A stretch of 12,871 nucleotides of DNA from JBCBJX01 sp038522735 (lineage in GTDB: Bacteria; Pseudomonadota; Alphaproteobacteria; Caulobacterales; Parvularculaceae): assembly GCA_038522735.1 (NCBI GenBank), contig JBCBJX010000091.1:1-12871 (forward strand). Reading direction: 5' to 3'. Position numbers and translations under genes: made by a program. Below, piece by piece: positions 6,875 through 12,776 of the stretch (the first letter of the stretch is position 1; every line of letters starts with the position of its first letter). The notes under the pieces were generated by a model. That model was not told the origin of the DNA, made no database searches, and saw only the letters and a list, made by a program, of their open reading frames with translations.

Positions 6875-7611
6875 GCCTCGACGCGCCCGTCGCGCATGCG
6901 GACGGTCCGGTCGGCCCGGGCGGCGAGATCGAGATCGTGGGTGACGAGGACGAGCGCAGCGCCCCGCTCTTTCGTGATGTCGAAGAGAAGATCCGCGACG
7001 ACGGCGCCCGCCGCGGCGTCCAGGCTGCCGGTCGGTTCGTCGGCGAAGACGATCTCCGGGTCGGAGGCGAGAGCCCGGGCGACGGCGACCCGCTGCTGTT
7101 CGCCCCCGGACATTTGCGTCGGATAGTGAGCCATGCGGTTCGACAGTCCGACGCGCTCCAGAATCGTCTGTGTACGGTCATCGATATGGTCGATCCCGGC
7201 GATCTCAAGCGGCGCGCGAACGTTGTCGAAGGCCGTCATGGTCGGGAGGAGATGGAAGGACTGAAAGACGAGGCCGACCCGACCGCGGCGGAGGCGGGCG
7301 AGAGCGTCCTCGCCGAGGCCGTCGATGGGCGTCCCGAGGAGCGTCACGGAGCCCGCGGTCGGGCGCTCCAGCCCGGCGGCGAGCGCGAGGAGCGAGGATT
7401 TTCCGGAGCCGGAGGGTCCGACGATCGCGGTCGCCTCGCCAGCGAGCGCGCGGAAGCTCGCGCCTTTGAGAACCTCCACGGGACCGCCGGCCGACGGAAA
7501 CGTCAGAACCGCGCCTTCGACGGCGACGCGGACATCGCCGGGCGCGGCGGCGGTTTCAACCGCGACGGGCGCGTCAGCGGTTGCAAAGGCGGAGGGCATG
7601 GCGATCTTCAT
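6871..7611 (-). CDS. ABC transporter ATP-binding protein (YbbA/LolD-like)
   Basis: Cytoplasmic ATPase subunit of 246 residues that should power the FtsX-like permease encoded next. All nucleotide-binding motifs are intact: Walker A G-P-S-G-S-G-K-S (residues 65-72), Q-loop Gln117 in L-V-F-Q-S-F, signature M-S-G-G-E-Q-Q-R (167-174), Walker B I-V-F-A-D-E-P-T with catalytic Glu192, D-loop S-L-D, and switch His225 in V-T-H-D. The F-Q-S-F-H-L-L-P-T-M-T-A-F-D-N-V stretch is typical of the MacB/LolD/YbbA export subgroup. The first 25 residues are a family-atypical Ala-rich extension. Starts at 7611 or at the fifth codon (7599) are both possible. The gene is divergent from the SGNH esterase, with only 44 bp between start codons, and overlaps the permease gene by 4 nt. 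The ATPase, permease and divergent TesA-like esterase recur together in proteobacteria. Confidence 0.95.
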   Translation of the reverse strand: MKIAMPSAFATADAPVAVETAAAPGDVRVAVEGAVLTFPSAGGPVEVLKGASFRALAGEATAIVGPSGSGKSSLLALAAGLERPTAGSVTLLGTPIDGLGEDALARLRRGRVGLVFQSFHLLPTMTAFDNVRAPLEIAGIDHIDDRTQTILERVGLSNRMAHYPTQMSGGEQQRVAVARALASDPEIVFADEPTGSLDAAAGAVVADLLFDITKERGAALVLVTHDLDLAARADRTVRMRDGRVEA

Positions 7612-7637
7612 CCTGTGGCGCGACCCTTAGGTGTCCC

Positions 7638-7647
7638 GGAGGGAGGG
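7638..7647 (+). promoter_or_regulatory. Strong purine-rich ribosome-binding site of the SGNH esterase
   Basis: GGAGGGAGGG ends 8 nt before the ATG at 7656. It decides that start over an upstream in-frame ATG at 7581, which would add 25 residues ahead of the lipoprotein signal and lies inside the divergent ATPase gene. The entire divergent gap is 44 bp, so promoters must overlap coding sequence. Confidence 0.7.
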
Positions 7648-7655
7648 CTTTGACC

Positions 7656-8348
7656 ATGCCGAGCGACCAAATCTCACGCGTTTGTTGGGCGGCTCTCGCC
7701 GCGCTTTTCGCGGCGGCCTGCGGAAGCGAGGCGGAGCCGCCGCCTCCCGCGGCGACTTCGCCCGAAACGCGCGGCGCCCTGGAAACGCCGGACGCGGACC
7801 CGATCCGGATCGTCATGCTCGGCGACAGCCTGACGGCCGGTTTCGGTCTCCCGGCGGACGAGGCTCTGCCGGCGCGGCTGGAAGCGGCCCTCGGGGCGCG
7901 CGGTCTCGCGGTCGCTATCGTCAACGCCGGCGTCTCCGGCGACACCACCGGCGGCGGGCGCGACCGGTACGATTTCAGCGTCGCGGCGGCGGAGCCGGAC
8001 TGGCTCATCCTCGCTCTCGGCGCGAACGACTATCTCGGCGGAAAGTCCGCGGACGCCGCCTACGACAACCTCGCTGCGATCATCGAACGCGCGCGGGCTG
8101 ACGGCGTCTCGGTGATGCTCGCCGGCGTCGCCGCCGGCGGCGGGGTTCCGGGACGAGACGAGGATTTCGGCGCGATCTATCCGCGCCTCGCCGAGGCCTA
8201 CGACCTGCCGCTCTATCCGGCGCTGCTCGACGGCGTGCGGGGGGAGCCGGGTCTCCTGATGGAAGACGGTCTCCACCCGACGGCCGCGGGCGTCGATGTC
8301 ATCGCCGAGCGCATGGCGTCGGCCGTCGCCGAGGCGATCGCCGAATGA
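7656..8348 (+). CDS. TesA-like SGNH-family esterase/lysophospholipase, predicted lipoprotein
   Basis: Exported hydrolase of 230 residues related to E. coli TesA (acyl-CoA thioesterase I / protease I / lysophospholipase L1), often annotated arylesterase. Catalytic blocks seen: block I G-D-S-L-T-A-G with nucleophile Ser58, block II N-A-G-V-S-G-D-T-T (oxyanion Gly), block III G-A-N-D (Gly122, Asn124), and block V D-G-L-H-P-T with Asp204 and His207. The N terminus (short charged segment, Ala/Leu-rich core, F-A-A-A-C) resembles a lipoprotein signal with the lipidated cysteine at 22, though the -3 position is Ala rather than the preferred Leu. A disordered Pro/Ala/Thr linker runs from 24 to about 47. 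It is divergent from the ABC ATPase gene and its stop is only 3 bp from the convergent gene's stop. The natural substrate is unknown: a phospholipid or other acyl ester is likely for the family. Confidence 0.93.
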   Translation: MPSDQISRVCWAALAALFAAACGSEAEPPPPAATSPETRGALETPDADPIRIVMLGDSLTAGFGLPADEALPARLEAALGARGLAVAIVNAGVSGDTTGGGRDRYDFSVAAAEPDWLILALGANDYLGGKSADAAYDNLAAIIERARADGVSVMLAGVAAGGGVPGRDEDFGAIYPRLAEAYDLPLYPALLDGVRGEPGLLMEDGLHPTAAGVDVIAERMASAVAEAIAE

Positions 8349-8351
8349 GCG

Positions 8352-9572
8352 TCAACGGCGCGGCAGCGGGAAACCGTAATAGAGCCGCAGCCAGCGGGGT
8401 TTCTGGAAAAAGAGAGCGCGCAGCGCCTCTCGCGCCGTAAGCGGATAGTATTCGCGGCGGGCGACGAGAGCGCGGAGATTGTCGACAAGGAGAACGTCGC
8501 GGCGATTGAGGACCACAGCCACGGCGTCGTTCCGCACCCGGTTGATGGCGGCGCGCAGGCGCCGGAGCGCGCGGCGACCGTTTTCATCATCTGTCGAAAC
8601 CCGATCCGGGTCGAAACTCATCAGCCAGTCGCCGTCGCGAAGACCGCGACGGATGACGGACTGGCCCTCGGTGATGATCGCCGCGTCGTTTGAATCATAG
8701 CGCGGGCCGATCTTCTGGAAGATCGGACGCTGCAGCTGATCGAGCGTCCACTCGCGATCGTCCGTAATTGCCTCGATCACGTCGTTCACCGGCAGCACGT
8801 AGATCGGAATGCGACGGCGGTTCCGCACCGCCGCGAAGGCCTTGTAGATGCAGGTCTCCTCGCCGGCGGCGGGCTTGAACGGGTCGGGGAGGCCCTTCTC
8901 AACCGTCGACTGGTGGAAGCGCAGGTGCATGTCCGGCCCGTCGCGATCGGAAATCTGCGGCTCCGACGGCGCGGAGACCAGGGTGCGCACCACGGGCGCC
9001 GCCGCGTTCTGATAGCGCCGCTTCACTTCGGCGCCGAGTATGAAGAGGAGCCCGGCGACGACCATGTCGAACTGACGGAACCGTCTGCCCTCAAACGTTT
9101 CATAGAGCTGGCGCTGGTTCCACGGAAACGGAAAACGGAAGCTCGCTGTCGGCAATCCGCGGAGAATAATAAACGACGTTTCAGCGCGCTTCAGGGTCTC
9201 GATTTTCTGCAGCGACGGTTTCGGCAAGGCTTTCCGGACGAAGCGCGCGCCCACCTCGCCGAACTGGTAGGCGTAGTTCCAAAGCTCGCGCCTCCGCCAG
9301 ATTGCGAAATAGCGCGCCATATCGAGCCGCACGCCCCATGCGGACAACCGCCGCGTCCGAGCGAGGCGGGCCGCATCCGGACGGCGCTCGCGCAGGAGGT
9401 CGGCGCGCTCCAGCGGCGGGGTGTCGCCGAAGGGCAGCGCGATCCGCGCGATCTCGCCGTCGTTCGCAGGCGCAGCAATTTCGGCGATCGAACGATAGGC
9501 GGAAACAGCATCGATCACCGCGGGCGGCGAGGCCGCAGGGCGCTTGTTCTCTCTTATTTTCAGGGCGGACAT
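8352..9572 (-). CDS. Clavaminate-synthase/TauD-like protein with degenerate iron site
   Basis: 406-residue cytoplasmic protein with a resemblance to the Fe(II)/2-oxoglutarate oxygenase fold of the clavaminate synthase-like group. Supporting segments: F-I-I-L-R-G-L-P (134-141), the usual 'gfvvlrGlp' strand; F-H-Q-S-T-V-E-K-G-L-P-D (219-230), matching 'FHTE.afHp.rPD'; S-F-D-P-D-R-V-S-T-D-D plus a long helix (319-348); L-L-V-D-N-L-R-A-L-V-A-R (361-372), matching 'LlVDNrRavHgR'; and R-W-L-R-L-Y-Y-G near the end, where the 2-oxoglutarate arginine usually lies. The HxE motif reads H-Q-S, the distal ligand position is Val370, and no histidine occurs after residue 220. A normal facial triad is therefore absent. 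The N-terminal 100 residues are basic and unrecognised. I prefer ATG 9572; a GTG at 9623 would add 17 residues. The fold assignment is by eye, so moderate. Confidence 0.6.
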   Translation of the reverse strand: MSALKIRENKRPAASPPAVIDAVSAYRSIAEIAAPANDGEIARIALPFGDTPPLERADLLRERRPDAARLARTRRLSAWGVRLDMARYFAIWRRRELWNYAYQFGEVGARFVRKALPKPSLQKIETLKRAETSFIILRGLPTASFRFPFPWNQRQLYETFEGRRFRQFDMVVAGLLFILGAEVKRRYQNAAAPVVRTLVSAPSEPQISDRDGPDMHLRFHQSTVEKGLPDPFKPAAGEETCIYKAFAAVRNRRRIPIYVLPVNDVIEAITDDREWTLDQLQRPIFQKIGPRYDSNDAAIITEGQSVIRRGLRDGDWLMSFDPDRVSTDDENGRRALRRLRAAINRVRNDAVAVVLNRRDVLLVDNLRALVARREYYPLTAREALRALFFQKPRWLRLYYGFPLPRR

Positions 9573-9623
9573 TGGAACTGATCCGAAACAATGGAGCGCG
9601 ACGATCGCGCTGTTGCACTGCAC

Positions 9624-9651
9624 AATCTAGGAGCGTTTTGTTTCAGATCAA
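9624..9651 (-). promoter_or_regulatory. Possible promoter of the TauD-like gene
   Basis: On the minus strand TTGATC (9651-9646) and TAGATT (9629-9624) are 16 bp apart, each 4 of 6 to the sigma-70 consensus. They lie in a short AT-richer patch of the 135-bp gap 9573-9707, about 50 nt ahead of the preferred ATG. If this is the promoter, transcription would start close to or just after the alternative GTG at 9623, which supports the ATG at 9572. Weak evidence. Confidence 0.33.
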
Positions 9652-9707
9652 CGACATATTTCGCTAAAGGGCGGTGAAGCGCGCGCGTCGTGAGGCGGGC
9701 GGCGTCG

Positions 9708-10238
9708 TCAGCCGCTCTGCTCCGCCTTCACGCCCTCGAGGATCAGCTCGCAGGCTTTCTTGCGGTCGGCCCAGCCGACCACCTTCACCCACTTCTCTTT
9801 TTCCAAATCCTTGTAGTGTCCGAAGAAGTGCTCGATCCGCTCCAGAAAAATTCCTGGTAGATCCGTATGCTCTCGAACGTTGTCGTAGAACTTGGTCAGA
9901 CGCGGCGACGGGACGGCGAGAATTTTCTCGTCCATGCCCGCCTCGTCCTCCATCAGGAGAACGCCGACCGGACGAACCGCAAGAACCGCCCCGGGCACCA
10001 GCGCCCTGTTTCCGACGCACATGACGTCCACGGCGTCCCCGTCCGCCGCAAGGGTGTGGGGGATGAAGCCGTAATTGCAGGGGTAGTGCATCGCCGTATA
10101 GAGAAACCGATCGACGACCATCGCGCCCGACGCCTTGTCGATTTCGTATTTGATCGGTTCGCCGCCGAGGGGCACCTCGATCACGACGTTCACGTCTTCG
10201 GGCGGGTTCTTGCCCGTGCTGATTTTCGAGAGGTCCAT
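9708..10238 (-). CDS. ppa: Soluble family I inorganic diphosphatase
   Basis: Cytoplasmic enzyme of 176 residues that hydrolyses PPi to two phosphates and so pulls biosynthetic reactions forward. Seen: N-V-V-I-E-V-P near residue 20, E-P-I-K-Y-E-I-D-K (substrate-binding Lys/Glu), H-Y-P-C-N-Y-G-F-I-P-H-T, the metal-binding D-G-D-A-V-D-V (three Asp), and D-K/E-K-I-L-A-V-P. The C-terminal F-F-x-H-Y-K-D-L-E and W-V-K-V-x-G-W are also typical of hexameric bacterial PPases. Length is normal. The signature has Ala where most members have Pro (DGDPxDV), a mild deviation that leaves all carboxylates. The frame runs upstream to 10352, but the ATG at 10238 follows a good ribosome-binding site (AAGGAAGGA, about 9 nt away) and gives the family length. 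It stands alone: neighbours on both sides face away or have their own signals. Confidence 0.96.
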   Translation of the reverse strand: MDLSKISTGKNPPEDVNVVIEVPLGGEPIKYEIDKASGAMVVDRFLYTAMHYPCNYGFIPHTLAADGDAVDVMCVGNRALVPGAVLAVRPVGVLLMEDEAGMDEKILAVPSPRLTKFYDNVREHTDLPGIFLERIEHFFGHYKDLEKEKWVKVVGWADRKKACELILEGVKAEQSG

Positions 10239-10398
10239 GGGCGTTGATCCTTCCTTAGGCGCTCGCGGCCGCTCTCGATACTGCGGCGCGGCTGAAAGAG
10301 ATAGACGCCATTGCGCAGCGCGCCTGCGGCGGGCGGCTTGCCGGCGCGCCATATCCCCGTAAGCTCCTCATATCGAAGGCGAAAAGAGGGGCTCTTTC

Positions 10399-10836
10399 GT
10401 GCGCGTTCGGGGGTTTTTTGCGGCTGGTCTTCTCTGCGCGTGCGCGAGCGCGCCGGAGGATCCGTGCGCAGCGCTCGACGAGGCGCTCAGCCGGCGCGAT
10501 CTTTCACCCTCGGAACTCGACGATCTCCGCGCCGAATGCGCGCCGACGCCCCTCGCGGGCGGCTCGCTCTACCGCGCCCAGGAGCGCTACCGGATCCTCG
10601 AAAAAGACGTCTTCGCGCTGGAGCGCCGGCAGGCGGAGCTGGAGGCGGAAATCCGCCGCCTGGAAAACGAACTCCTCGACAATCTTGAACTTAGCCGTCG
10701 CGCGCGTGGGCGCATTCTCTCCGATATCGACCGCACGAAGTCCGTGCTGCTCGCGGCGCGTAAGCGCGAGACGGTCCTCCGCAACCGGCTGGAGGACGCA
10801 GGCGAGGATCTCGCGCGGCTACGCGACGGGGGCTGA
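10399..10836 (+). CDS. Small predicted lipoprotein with long coiled coil, function unknown
   Basis: 145 residues from a GTG start at 10399, preceded at 7-8 nt by a GAGGGG ribosome-binding site (10386-10391). I do not recognise the family. The N terminus M-R-V-R-G-F-F-A-A-G-L-L-C-A-C is a compact lipoprotein signal: two Arg, a short hydrophobic core, and lipobox L-C-A-C with the modified cysteine at 15. The mature part has a Cys/Pro-containing head (Cys23 and Cys47 could pair) up to about residue 55. A highly charged helix from about 57 to 142 with heptad-like Leu/Ile spacing (L-E-K-D-V-F-A-L-E-R-R-Q-A-E-L) follows, almost certainly a coiled coil. A periplasm-facing membrane-anchored role is plausible. 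Its last 18 bp overlap the end of rlmN on the other strand. The 160-bp gap before it (shared with divergent ppa) shows no clear promoter. Confidence 0.78.
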   Translation: MRVRGFFAAGLLCACASAPEDPCAALDEALSRRDLSPSELDDLRAECAPTPLAGGSLYRAQERYRILEKDVFALERRQAELEAEIRRLENELLDNLELSRRARGRILSDIDRTKSVLLAARKRETVLRNRLEDAGEDLARLRDGG

Positions 10837-11982
10837 GGCCGCCGAGCGGCGCGCGCTCGCGCGCTCCTTGACGCTCTCCGACTTCAATTGTCCGCAGGCG
10901 GCGAGGATGTCCCGGCCACGCGGCGTGCGGATCGGGGAGGCGTAACCCGCCCGGTTCAAGATATCCGCAAAGCTCTCGATCCGCTCCCAGGACGAGCACT
11001 CGTACGGCGCCTCCGGCCACGGATTGAACGGAATGAGATTGATTTTCGCGGGCACGCCTTTGAGGAGCTTCAGGAGCGCCCGGGCCTCGGCGTCGGTGTC
11101 GTTGACGCCTTTCAGCATGACGTATTCGAAGGTGATGCGTTTGGCGTTCGAAAGCTGTGGATAGGCGCGGCAGGCGTTCATCAACTCCGCAATCGGGTAC
11201 TTCTTGTTGATCGGCACCAGCTCGTTGCGAAGATCGTCATTGGTCGCATGCAGCGAAATCGCCAGCATAGCGCTCGTCCGGGCGCCCAGTTCAGCGATTT
11301 GTGGAACGACGCCGGCCGTCGAGACCGTTGTGCGGCGGCGCGAAATCGAAACGCCGTCGCCATCTGAGAGGATCTCCATCGCGGCCGCGACGTTGTCGAG
11401 ATTATAGAGCGGCTCGCCCATCCCCATAAAGACGATATTGGAAAGAAGGCGGTCTTCCTTAGCCGACGGCCACTCCTCAAGATCGTCTTTTACGACAAGC
11501 ACCTGCCCGACGATCTCCTCGCCCGTCAGATTGCGGACGAGGCGCTGGGTGCCCGTATGACAGAACGTGCAGTTGAGGGTGCAGCCGACCTGGCTCGACA
11601 CGCAGAGGGCGCCCGCCCTGCCGACATCGGGAATGAACACGCATTCGGCCTCGACGCCCGGCCCGAAGCCGATGAGATACTTTCGCGTCCCGTCGACGGA
11701 GATCCGGCGCTCGACGATCCGCGGACGCGCGAGGTCGTAGCGCGCGGCCATATCGGCCCGCATCTCCTTGCCGATATCGCTCATCCCGGCGAAGTCGGTG
11801 ACGCCGTAGTGATAGAGCCAGCGCCAGACTTGGCTCGCGCGCATCCGGGCCTTTTTGGCGTCGAGCCGGAAGTCCTCGCCGAGACGGTCAGCGAGGGCGC
11901 GGCGCGTCAAACCGATGAGCGGCGGCGCAGGCGCGGCGGCGGGCGAGGCTTTCGCCGAAGAAAGGTCAAGCGACACGGTCAT
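10819..11982 (-). CDS. rlmN: Dual-specificity 23S rRNA A2503 / tRNA A37 C2-methyltransferase RlmN
   Basis: Radical-SAM enzyme of 387 residues that methylates C2 of adenosine 2503 in 23S rRNA and, in E. coli, of A37 in some tRNAs, supporting decoding fidelity. Seen: the cluster motif C-T-L-N-C-T-F-C (Cys134, 138, 141), the SAM-binding G-M-G-E-P-L (187-192), and S-T-A-G-V-V-P and S-L-H-A-T-N-D (243-249). V-M-L-K-G-V-N-D follows at 288-295, I-N-L-I-P-F-N-P-W-P at 314-323, and G-R-D-I-L-A-A-C-G-Q-L near the end, where Cys363 is the methyl-carrying catalytic cysteine. All key residues are present. N- and C-terminal Ala/Ser-rich tails are a little longer than usual. The ATG at 11982 lacks a strong Shine-Dalgarno sequence. 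The gene is convergent with the coiled-coil lipoprotein (18-bp overlap of 3' ends) and divergent from the small exported protein across 146 bp. Confidence 0.97.
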   Translation of the reverse strand: MTVSLDLSSAKASPAAAPAPPLIGLTRRALADRLGEDFRLDAKKARMRASQVWRWLYHYGVTDFAGMSDIGKEMRADMAARYDLARPRIVERRISVDGTRKYLIGFGPGVEAECVFIPDVGRAGALCVSSQVGCTLNCTFCHTGTQRLVRNLTGEEIVGQVLVVKDDLEEWPSAKEDRLLSNIVFMGMGEPLYNLDNVAAAMEILSDGDGVSISRRRTTVSTAGVVPQIAELGARTSAMLAISLHATNDDLRNELVPINKKYPIAELMNACRAYPQLSNAKRITFEYVMLKGVNDTDAEARALLKLLKGVPAKINLIPFNPWPEAPYECSSWERIESFADILNRAGYASPIRTPRGRDILAACGQLKSESVKERASARRSAASAPVA

Positions 11983-12090
11983 GGCGTTCGATATCGCGTC
12001 CGGCGCCGAGCGAACAAGCCGTCGCGCAAAACAACCGGTTCGCCGCGGCGGATCTCGCGCTTTGCGGGCCGCGTTCCAAACTCAGGATCA

Positions 12091-12128
12091 CGTCCCGGTC
12101 GGGGGGACGGGAGAGAGGGAGAGAACCT
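12091..12128 (+). promoter_or_regulatory. Leader hairpin and GA-rich ribosome-binding region of the exported-protein gene
   Basis: A perfect 6-bp hairpin (CGTCCC 12091-12096, GGGACG 12104-12109) abuts a purine tract GGGAGAGAGGGAGAGAAC (12109-12126) that contains the Shine-Dalgarno sequence for the ATG at 12129. The purine tract is complementary in two blocks (8 and 6 nt) to the pyrimidine loop of the candidate small RNA at 12691-12706. No convincing promoter is visible in the remaining divergent gap 11983-12090. Confidence 0.5.
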
Positions 12129-12578
12129 ATGAAAGCCATCGTTATTGCAGCAACGCTCGGCGTCGCCGCCGCACCTGCGGCCGCAGCCGAATGGCGTTTT
12201 TTTGAAGAGGACGGCCGCAGCGTTCTTGCGGTCGATGGAGGAAACCTGGCGTTCCGGTGTCAGGGCGGGTCGGAGATGGTCGCGGCGATCGCCCTTGATG
12301 GCGATGTGCTGAGCGCCCTCAGTGTCGACACCCGCCGGGTGAAGGAGCTGAGTGCAGATGTCGTGGTGGGCGAGAACGCCTACGAGGAGCGACTAGCGTA
12401 TCTGCCGAACGCGAAGCTCGTTTTCGCTACTCGCGGCATGGCGAAGAAGATGTTCAACGCCGCGATACGGGGCGACGCGATCAGCGTCGACGTCGGACGT
12501 CGAGGAGCCGCCGAGATCGCGCCGCCGGCCGCCGATGCGGCGAGCTTCAACGCCTTCAAGGACGCCTGCGTGAAGTAA
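12129..12578 (+). CDS. Small exported (periplasmic) protein, function unknown
   Basis: 149 residues with a classical Sec signal peptide: Lys2, a hydrophobic Ala/Val/Ile core (3-16) and a probable cleavage after A-A-A-A at residue 20, giving a mature protein starting E-W-R-F-F. I do not recognise the family. The mature part is about 129 residues, likely beta-rich in the first half, with two cysteines only (Cys44 in F-R-C-Q-G-G and Cys147 in D-A-C-V-K at the very end) that could form a disulfide. A short Trp-led exported domain with one mid-N Cys and one C-terminal Cys is a pattern seen in many uncharacterised alphaproteobacterial secreted proteins. The ATG is preceded by a strong GA-rich ribosome-binding tract. 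The gene is divergent from rlmN, and no terminator follows before the small-RNA candidate, so its transcript could run on to the terminator at 12729-12760. Confidence 0.8.
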   Translation: MKAIVIAATLGVAAAPAAAAEWRFFEEDGRSVLAVDGGNLAFRCQGGSEMVAAIALDGDVLSALSVDTRRVKELSADVVVGENAYEERLAYLPNAKLVFATRGMAKKMFNAAIRGDAISVDVGRRGAAEIAPPAADAASFNAFKDACVK

Positions 12579-12612
12579 GAGCACAGGAACCGACGGACTT
12601 GGAGGACGCGGC

Positions 12613-12638
12613 GGAACACGCTCCGATCGAAGCTCGTT
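12613..12638 (+). promoter_or_regulatory. EcfG (sigma-T)-type general stress promoter
   Basis: GGAAC (12613-12617), a 17-bp spacer, then CGTT (12635-12638) exactly match the GGAAC-N16/17-CGTT consensus described for EcfG-family sigma factors of alphaproteobacteria. It lies in the 198-bp intergenic gap 12579-12776 and points toward the hairpin and terminator, with an expected start near 12645-12648. The match is seen directly; sigma dependence is inferred. Confidence 0.68.
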
Positions 12639-12645
12639 GACAGCA

Positions 12646-12760
12646 CGCTTTAAAATGACAATCGTGTAACGAGCGCTGGTTGACGGATCTGTTCTCCTCT
12701 CTCTCCAGGTCGTTCAAACGCGCGTCTCAACGGCCGATCCGTGGGATCGGCCGTTTTTTT
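12646..12760 (+). ncRNA. Candidate stress-induced small RNA with anti-Shine-Dalgarno loop (GsrN-like in design)
   Basis: About 115 nt between the EcfG-type promoter and a perfect terminator, with no open frame of note. The centre folds into a hairpin: 12682-12691 pairs with 12706-12714 (nine pairs including two G-U pairs, one bulged G), exposing a 14-nt loop UUCUCCUCUCUCUC (12692-12705), which is purely pyrimidine and complementary to purine-rich ribosome-binding sites. A weak 5' stem (CACG 12644-12647 with CGTG 12663-12666) may precede it. Known precedent: Caulobacter GsrN, a sigma-T-dependent RNA of similar size that acts through a C-rich loop; I claim similarity of design, not homology. 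The 5' end is estimated from the promoter. Alternative: a leader/attenuator for rdgB, whose start codon lies 16 bp beyond the terminator, or simply the 3' UTR of the upstream gene. Confidence 0.45.
12729..12760 (+). terminator. Rho-independent terminator before rdgB
   Basis: Perfect 12-bp inverted repeat (12729-12740 with 12744-12755, AACGGCCGATCC and its complement, 3-nt loop GTG) followed by an unbroken T run to 12760. It is oriented for plus-strand transcripts and so ends the candidate small RNA and/or the exported-protein transcript. It is the strongest terminator in the window together with that of hppA. Confidence 0.93.
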
Positions 12761-12776
12761 ATTGAGGGAGCCGCCC

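Noticed and set aside
9573..9623. GTG start at 9623 for the TauD-like gene
   Set aside because: It adds 17 residues without support, has no ribosome-binding site, and would coincide with the predicted promoter's -10 region.
10239..10352. N-terminal 38-residue extension of pyrophosphatase
   Set aside because: The extension is Arg/Ala-rich non-homologous sequence, and the ATG at 10238 has a good ribosome-binding site and family-correct length.
12637..12665. TTGACA at 12637-12642 as a sigma-70 -35 box
   Set aside because: The hexamer is perfect but no acceptable -10 box occurs 16-18 bp downstream (17 bp gives AATCGT). It overlaps the CGTT box of the EcfG-type promoter, which explains the region better.
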